DNA of 64,000 nucleotides from Nostoc linckia z4 (GTDB lineage: Bacteria; Cyanobacteriota; Cyanobacteriia; Cyanobacteriales; Nostocaceae), in NCBI RefSeq assembly GCF_002608075.1, contig NZ_LAHA01000001.1, positions 66,757 through 130,756 on the forward strand, written 5' to 3'. Position 1 is the stretch's first letter, and every line of letters begins with the position of its first letter. This document shows positions 56,174-64,000 of this stretch, one piece after another. The position numbers and the translations under genes are program-made. The notes under the pieces are model-generated. The model did not search any database and was not told where the DNA came from. It saw only the letters and a list, made by a program, of their open reading frames with translations.

Positions 56174-56388
56174 TAGAGACGCGATTCTACTCTTACGAGA
56201 AGCCGCTCTTCGAGCGTCTACGCGTCTGTACAATCGATGAATTGGCTCTGCAAAATAGTCATTGGTCATTGGTTTTCACAAATGACTAATGACAAAAGAC
56301 AAATTGCAAAGCCTGATGGTGACAAACCTACCCTCAGGACTTTGTAACAGAGACAAATGACTATTGACAATTGACTAATGACTATTTA

Positions 56389-56805
56389 TTAAGCTGTAGC
56401 TTCTAGAGCTTCATCTTCTTCCCGATCTTCTGGATCTACTTGTCTCAAACGAATGTGTTTCTTACCTAAAGTGATCAGAAACTCATCTCCTGGTTTGAGA
56501 TTCATCTGTTTTGTATAAGCCGAACCTATAAGCAAGTTACCATTAGATTGCACGCTAATCCGATAGCTAGCACTACGTCCACCGCGACCATTTGCACTGG
56601 GTGTACTGTCTAACTGAATGCCTTCGGCATCGATTAGGGCATTTAAGAACTTCATCATATTGACGCGCTCTATACCATTTTTGGTAACGGTATAGTAGCC
56701 GCACTTCTTGGCTTTGTCTTCCTTGCTCTCGTTCTCTAGCTCTTTGACTTTTTTGAGCAGTTCTTCGCCGACTAGGGGTTCAATTTTTTTCTGTTTAGGC
56801 ATCAA
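56389..56805 (-). CDS. AbrB-like transcriptional regulator, cyAbrB type
   Basis: 138 residues beginning MMPKQKKIEPLVGEELLKKV (the second Met is also a possible start). A helical N-terminal part contains KKCGYYTVTKNGIERVNMMKFLNALIDAEGI. The C-terminal AbrB swapped-hairpin DNA-binding region is ASYRISVQSNGNLLIGSAYTKQMNLKPGDEFLITLGKKHIRLRQV. cyAbrB proteins are cyanobacterial global regulators of carbon/nitrogen genes and, in Anabaena, of heterocyst-related genes. It looks like the cyAbrB1 (CalA) branch, but I cannot exclude cyAbrB2. An acidic tail (DPEDREEDEALEATA) ends the protein. Confidence 0.88.
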   Translation of the reverse strand: MMPKQKKIEPLVGEELLKKVKELENESKEDKAKKCGYYTVTKNGIERVNMMKFLNALIDAEGIQLDSTPSANGRGGRSASYRISVQSNGNLLIGSAYTKQMNLKPGDEFLITLGKKHIRLRQVDPEDREEDEALEATA

Positions 56806-57427
56806 CTTAGGTCGAAAACGAATGTTTGAAGTGTTGGAATCGATTTTATTTTAGCTGAGGTTGAGCTAATAGGAAGATAATCCTTTAGTTTTTATCTCAA
56901 CATAGCCAAGTATATTACACTAAAAGCCAGAATTGTTATGAGATTACCAAATATTTTCCAAACAATTTATTTTATAGAATGTTGGCAATGCTGATAACTA
57001 TATATATGTAGTTTGTGAATTACTGCTAAACTATAATTAGTTTAAGTTTTCTAAACTAACCTTCAAAAGGTTGTCTATTTGCTGAAAATCATAACTGAGT
57101 CAGACAATGATAAGCAAAACTGAACCTTAGTCATTGGTTATTGGTCATTATGCATTAGTCATTAGGCATTAGTCCTCTCTTACAAAGTTACGATCGAAGG
57201 AAACCTCCGCTCATACTTTGCGCTTAGTCATTAGACTTCTAAGAGAAGTCGGGAAAAGGGGAAGGGGAAAGGGGGAAAGGTTTGGTATTTTCCCTTTCCC
57301 CAATAAAGATGTATCCCTTTGACCACAAGAGTCCAAAAAGCACTTTTGCAAGAGGTCTATTGGTCATTGGTCATTAGTTATTGGTCATTGGTCATCGATC
57401 TAAATAAATGACAAAGGACAAACAACA
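56806..57427. other. Divergent intergenic region with repeats
   Basis: Upstream of the cyAbrB gene is about 300 bases of AT-rich DNA with no gene. The part toward the Rrf2 gene carries GTCATTGGTCATTAG-type short repeats and the inverted-repeat element at 57231-57361. Part of it (CTCTTACAAAGTTACGATCG, about 57175-57195, and ACCTCCGCTCATACTTTGCG) recurs in inverted form at about 57935-57985, so the Rrf2 gene is flanked by an inverted repeat. Confidence 0.5.
57231..57361. mobile_element. MITE-like element, AATAGACTTCT ends (copy 4)
   Basis: TTAGACTTCTAAGAGAAGTC at the left and CACTTTTGCAAGAGGTCTATT at the right are imperfect inverted repeats around GGGAAAAGGGGAAGGGG / CCCTTTCCCC tracts. Confidence 0.65.
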
Positions 57428-57871
57428 ATGAAACTAACTACCAGAGGACATTACAGTGTGAAGGCATTGCTAGATTTGAGTTTACAGCCAAAATATGGGC
57501 CTGTATCTGTAAAAGCGATCGCCAAACGCCAAGATATCCCAGCTCCTTACCTTGAAAAACTACTAATAGAAATGCGTCGTGCTGGGTTAGTGAATTCAAT
57601 TCGTGGTAGCATCGGCGGATACCAATTGGCAAGAGAACCTCTACAAATATCCATCGGGCAAATTTTAGAAGCAGTAGGCGAGAGCATTACTCATTTACCC
57701 TATGGCACTCCTGCACCTACACAAGCTGAAGATTGGGTAACATTTACCCTTTGGCAAAGACTTAATCAAAAGCTCAAAGAAGCTTTGTACAGTATTACTT
57801 TGGCAGACCTTTATTACGATGCTCGTAGTTGGCAAGCTTCCCTTGGAGAAGAAGCAAGTTTTGTGGTTTAG
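57428..57871 (+). CDS. Rrf2-family transcriptional regulator lacking cluster cysteines
   Basis: 147 residues. The winged-helix N-terminus MKLTTRGHYSVKALLDLSLQ is followed by VSVKAIAKRQDIPAPYLEKLLIEMRRAGLVNSIRGSIGGYQLAREP, the Rrf2 signature. The C-terminal half (ILEAVGESITHLPYG...LYSITLADLYYDARSW) is helical. IscR-type members bind an Fe-S cluster through three Cys; this protein has no cysteine at all, so it must sense another signal or act as a structural repressor. The gene has inverted repeats on both sides. Confidence 0.88.
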   Translation: MKLTTRGHYSVKALLDLSLQPKYGPVSVKAIAKRQDIPAPYLEKLLIEMRRAGLVNSIRGSIGGYQLAREPLQISIGQILEAVGESITHLPYGTPAPTQAEDWVTFTLWQRLNQKLKEALYSITLADLYYDARSWQASLGEEASFVV

Positions 57872-57992
57872 TTATTGGAGATTGGGAATTGAGCATTGGG
57901 CATTGACTATTGTTAACTAACTAATGACTAAGTGCAAAGTATGAGCAGAGGTTTCCTGCGCTCGTAACTTTGTAAGAGAGGACTAATGACTA

Positions 57993-58976
57993 ATGACATC
58001 TGCTGTTGTTTTAATCATTGCGGCACTTTTAGATTACTTAATTGGCGATCCTTGGGGTTGGCCTCATCCCGTCCAATTTATGGGGTGGGTAATTTCTCGA
58101 TTAACTAAATTTTTTCTGCAATTGTGTCAACATTCTCTAACACAACGCCTAGCTGGAATTTTATTAGGCACGCTTGTCATAATTGGTAGCGGCTTTGTTG
58201 GTTTTTTCCTCATTCAAACTGCCAAATGGCTGCATCCGCTATTGGGAATCGCTTCAGAAAGTATTCTTTTGGCTAGTTGTTTTGCTAGTAGGAGTTTGCG
58301 AACAGCAGCAATAGCTGTTTTACAACCTTTAACAGCAGGAGATTTAGAACAAGCGCGTCAGATTTTAAGTAATTATGTTGGCCGAGACACACAAAATCTT
58401 TCAGAAGCAGAAATTTTGCGAGCAATTTTAGAAACGGTTACAGAAAATGCCACCGATGGGGTAATGGCTCCACTTTTTTATGCAATTATTGGTGTCTTCA
58501 TACCATTTGTGGGGTCAATTCCCTTAGCTTTAGCATACAAAGCCAGCAGTACCCTTGATTCAATGGTAGGTTATCGGGAAGCACCTTATACTTATCTTGG
58601 ATGGTTTAGTGCCCGTTTAGAAGATTGTTTAACTTGGCTACCTTGTCGGTTAACAGTTATCACCCTTGCACTTTTATCAGGTAGACCGATGCATGTTTGG
58701 CGAATTTGTAGCCGGGATGCAATTAAGGATCCTAGTCCCAATTCTGGTTGGAGTGAGTGCGCCTACGCTGCAATTTTAGGTGTACAAATGGGCGGTAAAA
58801 ATTGGTATCGTGGGGTAGCTAAACAAAAACCATTGCTAGGAGATGCGATTTATCCCATCACCCCGACTTCTATTTATAATGCTTTGCAACTGACTCGATA
58901 TTGTTTTTTATTATGGTTAGGGATAGCGATCGCTATCATCTTAATTAGGGCATGGGGCATAGGGCATAGGGCATAG
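57993..58976 (+). CDS. cbiB: Adenosylcobinamide-phosphate synthase CbiB/CobD
   Basis: 327 residues with four to five membrane helices. It opens VVLIIAALLDYLIGDPWGWPHPVQFMGWVI and has RDTQNLSEAEILRAILETVTENATDGVMAPLFY, the catalytic region of CbiB, and AYKASSTLDSMVGYR. It joins (R)-1-amino-2-propanol (or its phosphate) to adenosylcobyric acid in vitamin B12 synthesis. The last residues (RAWGIGHRA) are encoded by GGGCATGGGGCAT repeat DNA, so the C-terminus has been extended by a repeat. No other cobalamin genes are adjacent. Confidence 0.93.
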   Translation: MTSAVVLIIAALLDYLIGDPWGWPHPVQFMGWVISRLTKFFLQLCQHSLTQRLAGILLGTLVIIGSGFVGFFLIQTAKWLHPLLGIASESILLASCFASRSLRTAAIAVLQPLTAGDLEQARQILSNYVGRDTQNLSEAEILRAILETVTENATDGVMAPLFYAIIGVFIPFVGSIPLALAYKASSTLDSMVGYREAPYTYLGWFSARLEDCLTWLPCRLTVITLALLSGRPMHVWRICSRDAIKDPSPNSGWSECAYAAILGVQMGGKNWYRGVAKQKPLLGDAIYPITPTSIYNALQLTRYCFLLWLGIAIAIILIRAWGIGHRA

Positions 58977-59093
58977 CGCATGGGGAAGAGTGGAACGGGG
59001 GGAAGCTTGTTCATAATCTCCCAACACTCTCCCATCTCCTCATCTCTTCATCCTCATGCCCAATGCCCACTCCCCACTCCCCTAAAGATAGCT

Positions 59094-59630
59094 ATGTCTG
59101 CAAAAGTAGTTGAGATCCTTTCATCAGAAGAAATTCGTCGTACTTTGACTCGCTTGGCCTCTCAAATTGTGGAAAGGTCGCGTGATTTATCTCAATTGGT
59201 GCTTCTCGGTATATATACTAGGGGTGCTTTATTAGCCGAATTGTTAGCACGCCAAATTGAGACCCTTGAAGGTGTAAGTGTTTCCGTCGGCGCTTTGGAT
59301 ATTACATTTTATCGAGATGACCTTGACAAAATTGGTTTGCGAACTCCCGCAAAAACCGATATTCCTTTCGACCTCACAGGGAAAACCGTTGTACTCGTGG
59401 ATGATGTAATTTTCAAAGGACGGACAATTCGTGCTGCTTTAAATGCTGTACATGAGTACGGAAGACCAGAGGTCATTCGTTTAGCTGTATTAGTAGACAG
59501 AGGTCATCGTGAGTTACCAATTCACCCAGATTTTATTGGTAAGCAGCTACCCACCGCCAAAGAAGAAATTGTCAAAGTTTACTTACAAGATTGTGATGGA
59601 AGAGATGCAGTAGAGTTGATGGGAGATTAG
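59094..59630 (+). CDS. pyrR: Bifunctional pyr regulator / uracil phosphoribosyltransferase PyrR
   Basis: The start is ATG 59094 ([18 protein letters not shown]), giving 178 residues; 38 upstream codons are open only through repeat DNA. PyrR motifs are [36 protein letters not shown] and the PRPP loop [18 protein letters not shown], with [31 protein letters not shown]. In Bacillus it regulates pyr mRNA by attenuation and converts uracil plus PRPP to UMP. A cyanobacterial role in regulation is not established. Confidence 0.93.
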   Translation: MSAKVVEILSSEEIRRTLTRLASQIVERSRDLSQLVLLGIYTRGALLAELLARQIETLEGVSVSVGALDITFYRDDLDKIGLRTPAKTDIPFDLTGKTVVLVDDVIFKGRTIRAALNAVHEYGRPEVIRLAVLVDRGHRELPIHPDFIGKQLPTAKEEIVKVYLQDCDGRDAVELMGD

Positions 59631-59890
59631 GCATGGGGCATGGGGCATGGGGGAGCCACTGCGGTCTTGGGGTCTCCCCAAGTGGAGCAAGTGGCGTCAT
59701 GGGGCATGGGGCATTGGGCAAGCAGGAAGTGTGGGAGGTGTGGGAGGAGACGGAGGTGTGGGAGGTGTGGGAGGATGGTGAAAAAATCTTTCCCCCCACA
59801 CTCCCCACACTCCCCACACTCCCCACACTCCCCACACTCCCCATCTCCCCATCTCCCCATCTCCCCATCTCCCTTGTCTCCCTCATCTCC
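59631..59890. repeat. G-rich/C-rich composite repeat, copy 3
   Basis: The largest copy: a GGGCATGGGG run interrupted by GGAGCCACTGCGGTCTTGGG and GTCTCCCCAAGTGGAGCAAG, then the same core as copy 1 (GCAAGCAGGAAGTGTGGGAG, GGAGACGGAGGTGTGGGAGG, ATGGTGAAAAAATCTTTCCC), then CCACACTCCCCACACTCCC and CCCCATCTCC units. The core is identical to copy 1 over more than 80 bases, which suggests recent copying or gene conversion. Confidence 0.78.
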
Positions 59891-59969
59891 CCACTCCCCA
59901 TTCCCTATGTTCAAGCTAGATGCAAAGAACAATTACACCCGTGTCCCCACGTTTGCCTCATCTCCACAT

Positions 59970-60353
59970 TCACCGCAAAATCGGACTACCGTGATGATGA
60001 ACTAAATACCACTTGCTCCCGAAAAGCTGAAATACATTTGTAGCTGTTGATTGTGCTTCAAGTCTTCTAGAACGTACCACTTGAAATACATTTTCTATCA
60101 GCACAACATAACCAATATTATCAGTTACTTCTGTGGCAATTACATCTGTGCTGATTTCGATGTAAGCAGTGTTTTTAAATATCTGCTCCCAGGAAGCGCA
60201 AATCTCTTTCCAACCTCGCAATACTTGACTTCCAGGATGAATACAAAAACTACCAGTTCCCTGCGACCATATTGCACTCATCGCCTCAATATCTTTTCTT
60301 TCAAAAGCTCGATAAAAAGCTGCATTAGTAGCTAAAATTTCATCTTTGGTCAT
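59970..60353 (-). CDS. NTF2/SnoaL-like (SgcJ-type) small protein
   Basis: The start is taken at ATG 60353 (MTKDEILATNAAFYRAFERKDIEAM), giving 127 residues; the upstream frame is repeat DNA. A cone-shaped alpha+beta NTF2 fold is expected: AFERKDIEAMSAIWSQG, CIHPGSQVLRGWKEICASWEQIF, YVVLIENVF and FQLFGSKWYLVHHHGSPI. Family members are binding or isomerase proteins of widely varying function; in cyanobacteria a short NTF2-like protein of this pattern is common and uncharacterised. Confidence 0.87.
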   Translation of the reverse strand: MTKDEILATNAAFYRAFERKDIEAMSAIWSQGTGSFCIHPGSQVLRGWKEICASWEQIFKNTAYIEISTDVIATEVTDNIGYVVLIENVFQVVRSRRLEAQSTATNVFQLFGSKWYLVHHHGSPILR

Positions 60354-60486
60354 GGGGAGGTGGGGAATGGGGGGATGGGGGGATGAGGGAGACAAGGGAA
60401 GGGGCAGGGGAGAATAATAACTCCGCAGCCATCTGTCAACAGTCAACAGTCATCAGTCAACAGTCATCAGTCAACACTCAACAATC
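60354..60486. repeat. Simple and heptad repeats between genes
   Basis: GGGGGATGGGGGGATGAGGG followed by GTCAACAGTCAACAGTCATC units. No gene; belongs to the same repeat classes as elsewhere. Confidence 0.5.
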
Positions 60487-61782
60487 CTAACTCTTTTTAA
60501 CTGTACTAATAGTTTGTAATAATTGATTAGCTGTATAAGGTTTAGGTAAAAAGGCTTTTATTCCCATATCATAAGCTGCATCAACTTTATCCGCTGAACT
60601 CAGTCCACTGACGGCAATAATTTTGACATCTGGATTAATTTTTCGGAGGGTGCGGATGGTAGTTAGCCCGTCCATAGATGGCATCAGCATATCAGTTAAG
60701 ACAAGAGATATTTCATCTCTATGTTCTGCATATAAAGCTATGGCTTCAATGCCGTCGCTGGCTGTAATTGCTTTATAGTTATGACTTTCTAATGATGTTT
60801 TTGTCACATCTCGAATGGCTGCTTCGTCATCTACAACTAAAATTAATTCTCCTTGACCTGGAGGTAATTCTTGATGTTGTTCTTCTACAGTTTCCGTTGC
60901 ATCTTGGGCTGGTAAATATACCTTAAATTGGCTACCTTTTCCAGCTTCACTGTATACGTTGATAAAACCACCGTGGCTTTTGATAATACCAAGCACTGTA
61001 GACAGACCAAGACCAGTTCCTTTGCCAACTTCTTTGGTAGTAAAAAATGGCTCAAATATCCTGTCTAATATCTCTGCTTGAATACCGATTCCCCCATCAG
61101 CAACGCTAATCACAATGTGATGGCCAACTTTAGCATCAATATGCATTTTGGTAAAATTCTCATCAATGAAAAGGTTTTCAGCAGAGATTTTTAAAGTGCC
61201 ACCATTTGGCATGGCGTCACGAGCATTAACACACAGATTCATCAGTACTTGATGCAGCTGAGTAGCATCACCAGATATAGTCCAGAGATTTGGGGAAATT
61301 TGTGTGAAAACTTCTATGGATTTGGGAAAAGTTTCTTTAATAATTTGCTGAATTTCTATTATTAAATGCTTTAATTGTAAAATTGTGCGATCGCCTTCCA
61401 GTCCACGAGTAAAGGATAACACTTGCTTGACTAGGTTTGCCCCCCGTTTAGCGTTAGCAATCAATATTGGCAGCAGTCGCCGAGAACGCTCATCATTAAC
61501 TTGTGCCTCTAATAGCTGAGCTGTCATCAAAATTGGTGCAAGAACGTTATTTAAATCGTGGGCGATACCGCTGGCTAATGTGCCAATGCTTTCTAATCGC
61601 TGGGCACGCAGAAATTGGGCTTCTAGTAGTTTTTTCTGGGTAATATCAGTGTTTACAACTAGGATAGTTTGTGTTTTTTTACTAAACTCATGTACCAATG
61701 TCCAACGACTTTCAACAATAATTTCTTTACCAGATTTGGTTTTTTGATATAATTCTCCTTCCCAAGAACCATTTTTCATCAA
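60487..61782 (-). pseudogene. 3' part of hybrid histidine kinase interrupted by an amber codon
   Basis: The 431-residue open part carries the end of a PAS/PAC domain (GSWEGELYQKTKSGKEIIVESRWTLV), HisKA with GIAHDLNNVLAPI (phospho-acceptor His), HATPase_c ([20 protein letters not shown]) and a C-terminal receiver domain (ILVVDDEAAIRDV; VLTDMLMPSMDG). It is in the same frame as the gene piece at 61822-62376. The only break is one TAG at 61822-61824, and the 13 codons after it (EKQLSQVQEALST...) read as normal protein. So one 630-codon hybrid kinase gene (REC-PAS-HK-REC) is split by a single nonsense codon. A start at the internal ATG 61782 would make a sensorless kinase. Confidence 0.82.
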
Positions 61783-61821
61783 AGTACTGAGTGCTTCTTG
61801 AACTTGAGACAGCTGTTTTTC

Positions 61822-62376
61822 CTACCAGAGAATTCGTGTCTTTTTGTTAATGGCTTCTTCTTTTTTCCAACCGTACAGTTGCTCAGCAGCTTTGTTCCAA
61901 AATAAAATTTTATCGTCTAAATCCCGGACAAAAATTGCATCGGTGGCAACATCTAATAAAGCAGCTTGTTCGCGAATTTTCTGTTCTGTTTGTTTCCGTT
62001 CAATGGCGTAGCGGATAGAACGCTCTAACAAAGGAGCCGTTAATTGGCTTTTTTCCAAATAATCTGCGGCTCCAGCTTTCATGGCTTCTAGGTCTATTTC
62101 CCAATCGCCCTGACCGGTGAGTAAAATCATTGGAGAAGAACAACCGTTGGCAATGGCTTCGCGTAATAGTTCTAGTCCATTGTGCGCCCCCAAACGGTAA
62201 TCTACTAGATAAATGTCATGTTGCTGCCGAGCAATGGCGCTTCTGGCCGCTTGATAATTATTCACCCATTCTAGGTCGCACTTTGCCACCCGGAATTCGC
62301 CGAACCAATAACGAGTCAATATATAATCATCTTCATCATCATCAACGAACAGAACTTTGATGGGGCTGTTGTCCAT
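61822..62376 (-). CDS. 5' part of the same gene: receiver domain plus PAS
   Basis: 184 residues: a receiver domain (KVLFVDDDEDDYILTRYW, phospho-acceptor Asp59 in YLVDYRLG, ILLTGQGDWE, DYLEKSQL) followed by a PAS domain (ALLDVATDAIFVRDLDDKILFWNKAAEQLYGWKKEEAI) cut off at ILW-TAG. If not read through, the product is a receiver-PAS protein with no kinase. It overlaps the end of the upstream response-regulator gene by 35 bases, showing an operon. Confidence 0.82.
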   Translation of the reverse strand: MDNSPIKVLFVDDDEDDYILTRYWFGEFRVAKCDLEWVNNYQAARSAIARQQHDIYLVDYRLGAHNGLELLREAIANGCSSPMILLTGQGDWEIDLEAMKAGAADYLEKSQLTAPLLERSIRYAIERKQTEQKIREQAALLDVATDAIFVRDLDDKILFWNKAAEQLYGWKKEEAINKKTRILW

Positions 62377-62839
62377 ATTCGTCTCCCATTACTTCTGTTG
62401 GCAGTTTCACAGTTTCAAACCAGTATTTTCCTACAGTTTTCATTACCTCAACTAAAGAAGCAAAAGTCACTGGCTTAATGATGAAGGAGTTTGCACCTAA
62501 GTCGTAGGTATTATATATATCTTCTTCAGTACTTGAAGTTGACAGTATAATCACAGGAATTCGCCGCAGTTGGGGGTCAGTTTTTATTTCTTTGAGTGCC
62601 TCAAAACCGTCTTTTTTCGGCATATTCAAATCTAATAAAATCAACCCTGGATGTGGTTTATCGCTGTCGGTGGCATATCGACCACGATGGTATAAATAAT
62701 CCATCAAGTCTTCGCCATTGGTGACGATGTACAGTTCAATTGGCAATTGACTTTCTGCCAAGGCCTCACGAACTAACATCCTGTCATCTTCGTCATCATC
62801 AGCCATTAAAATTGTGACGTTTGTTTCTCGACCGTTCAC
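62342..62839 (-). CDS. Rcp1-like single-domain response regulator
   Basis: The start is taken at GTG 62839 (VNGRETNVTILMADDDEDD), preceded by AGGAGA about 11 bases upstream; longer frames to 62977 have no family support. 165 residues: acidic pocket ADDDEDDRML, phospho-acceptor Asp in LILLDLNMPKKDG, conserved Thr/Ser in ILSTSSTEED and Lys in FIIKPVTF. These single-domain regulators usually pair with phytochrome-type kinases. It is cotranscribed with the hybrid kinase downstream and probably with the kinase entering at 63276-64000. Confidence 0.9.
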   Translation of the reverse strand: MNGRETNVTILMADDDEDDRMLVREALAESQLPIELYIVTNGEDLMDYLYHRGRYATDSDKPHPGLILLDLNMPKKDGFEALKEIKTDPQLRRIPVIILSTSSTEEDIYNTYDLGANSFIIKPVTFASLVEVMKTVGKYWFETVKLPTEVMGDEYGQQPHQSSVR

Positions 62840-63275
62840 TATGCATCGTCTCCTTTGCATTGGTTTATTAGTATGAATCAAGTTATTAACTTGGCACAGA
62901 TGGCAACTCGCACATTGACAAAAATATGCAAATATGCAGTCAATATATTCAGCTACAGAAGCTGCTTTTTTTAACAATAAACGGCATGTTGTAATCAGAA
63001 AGTCGGTATGAAAAAAACAAACTATGTTAATAAAAGTTAATTAAGCTAAAACCATGTTTCCTTCTACCTTCTGCCTTGCAGTCTCCTACTTTATCGTGAT
63101 AACAAATATTCGCTCCAACTTACTTAGTCGTCTGAAAGGGCAAATAATCGCATCTGATTAATGGTTCACATAATGGTCAATCTATACAATCAATAAGTCC
63201 CAGAAAATAAAGGGCACAATTGTACAATTAAGCTAATTTTTTGGTCTGTTCTTAATCCCTCTCTAGGAAGAAAAA
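62840..63275. other. Short intergenic region within the two-component block
   Basis: No gene is seen in about 435 bases. The region is AT-rich with no repeat of the listed families; it may hold the promoter of the response-regulator operon. Confidence 0.4.
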
Positions 63276-64000
63276 TTAAGGGACAGAATTAACTGATAAT
63301 GTGACAAAAAACTTCGAGCCTTGCCCTGGTGTGCTTTGGGCTACGATCGCTCCATCATGACGTTCGATAATTTTGCGACAGATGGCTAAACCTATACCAG
63401 TCCCCTCGTATTCACCATTACTATGTAAACGTTGAAAAACATTGAAAATGCGATCGAGATACTTTTCTTCAAAACCAATACCATTATCTTCTATAACTAT
63501 TTCGCAAAGGTCAGAACTGTTACACAGTTTATTTGTTTGATTGTTTAAAATGCTGCCATAAATTTTGATTACAGGTGGTATTTGTGGGCGGTGAAATTTG
63601 AGAGCATTACCGATGAGATTTTGCAACAATTGGCGCATTTGTACCGGATCGGCTTGAATGGTGGGTAACTCGCCGATTTCTACGGTTGCTCCAGTTTGCT
63701 GGACATAGATTTCTAAATCAGATAATACTTCTTGGGCGATGTTTGCTAAATTTACCCATACAAAAGGCTGGGCCCTGGTGGTAACTCGCGAAAGTGTCAG
63801 CAAGTCTTCAATTAATGTCTGCATTCTGTTGGCAGCATTCTGCATCCGTTCTAAGTAATCCCGTCCCTGTTCCGTTAAAATATCACCGTAGGAAACCTTC
63901 AGCCGATCGCCAAAGGTTTTAATCTTACGCAGTGGTTCTTGCAAATCGTGGGAAGCCACAAATGCAAATTGCTGTAATTCTTGATTGGAACGGGCGAGTT
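63276..64000 (-). CDS. Sensor histidine kinase, C-terminal part (5' end beyond window)
   Basis: The frame is open to the window edge; the visible end begins LARSNQELQQFAFVASHDLQEPLRKI, the HisKA box of phytochrome-like kinases (SHDLQEP with the phospho-acceptor His). HATPase_c motifs follow: LLQNLIGNALKFH (N box), IEDNGIGFEEKYLDRIFNVFQRLH, GTGIGLAICRKI and TPGQGSKFFVTL. It most likely has PAS/GAF or phytochrome sensory domains upstream, outside the window. The likely partner is the single-domain response regulator that follows. Confidence 0.9.
   Translation of the reverse strand, partial: LARSNQELQQFAFVASHDLQEPLRKIKTFGDRLKVSYGDILTEQGRDYLERMQNAANRMQTLIEDLLTLSRVTTRAQPFVWVNLANIAQEVLSDLEIYVQQTGATVEIGELPTIQADPVQMRQLLQNLIGNALKFHRPQIPPVIKIYGSILNNQTNKLCNSSDLCEIVIEDNGIGFEEKYLDRIFNVFQRLHSNGEYEGTGIGLAICRKIIERHDGAIVAQSTPGQGSKFFVTLSVNSVP

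Noticed and set aside
57993-58976. Cobalamin riboswitch upstream of cbiB
   Set aside because: The 120-base gap before cbiB contains only short repeats; no B12-box-like sequence was found.

Overview
The window is chromosomal DNA from a cyanobacterium, very probably a filamentous Nostocales member (Nostoc/Calothrix/Tolypothrix-like). Evidence: many GCGATCGC (HIP1) palindromes, heptad-type GTTGACT/GTCAACA hairpin repeats, many small inverted-repeat elements, a tandem-GAF cyanobacteriochrome-type kinase, cyAbrB and Uma2 proteins, CYP110-like P450s, and large WD40/STAND proteins. About 50 genes are separated by unusually long, repeat-filled intergenic spaces. No prophage, CRISPR array, rRNA or intact transposase was seen; there is one tRNA (Ala-UGC).

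Layout. 1-15500: a pentapeptide-repeat protein, a membrane protein, a Uma2 protein, a five-GAF histidine kinase with bilin-binding motifs, MurJ, an ArnT-like glycosyltransferase, an XisF-like serine recombinase that appears to have lost its catalytic residues, a VOC protein, a second Uma2, and the wreck of a TPR protein. 16400-25200: a PAS/GAF protein without a kinase domain, a deoxyhypusine-synthase-like protein, a HigBA toxin-antitoxin pair, a cytochrome P450, and an FAD-oxidoreductase/persulfide-dioxygenase-like fusion.

25688-34662 is the most interesting region: a RiPP gene cluster built from lasso-peptide parts. It has a PqqD-like recognition protein (B1), a GT4 glycosyltransferase, two tiny precursor genes with the lasso leader motif YxxPxLxxxGxxxxxT, an HPr-kinase-like peptide kinase, a GT2 glycosyltransferase, a sugar-nucleotide epimerase, a B2 leader protease, an ABC exporter and a nucleotidyltransferase. 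It has no asparagine-synthetase-like lasso cyclase. Both predicted cores also lack any Asp or Glu that could close a macrolactam ring. The likely product is therefore a leader-cleaved, Gly/Ser/Thr/Pro-rich peptide that is phosphorylated and/or glycosylated but not lassoed.

35000-50100: a fasciclin protein, SfsA, a 2OG-Fe(II) oxygenase next to a second P450, a HAD phosphatase, a third Uma2, a two-gene ATPase/STAND-WD40 system (14 WD40 blades), an orphan MNT nucleotidyltransferase and an acyltransferase. 50400-64000: tRNA-Ala, TrhO, a putative outer-membrane barrel, a zinc-ribbon protein, a ClC channel, cyAbrB, an Rrf2-like regulator, CbiB, PyrR, an NTF2-like protein, and a minus-strand two-component block. 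That block contains a hybrid kinase interrupted by one in-frame amber codon, a response regulator, and a kinase that runs off the window end.

The intergenic DNA carries at least six families of short inverted-repeat (MITE-like) elements and a 3-copy G-rich/C-rich composite repeat. One element supplies the stop codon of the first P450, and one simple repeat has been absorbed into the coding frame of the FAD/MBL fusion.
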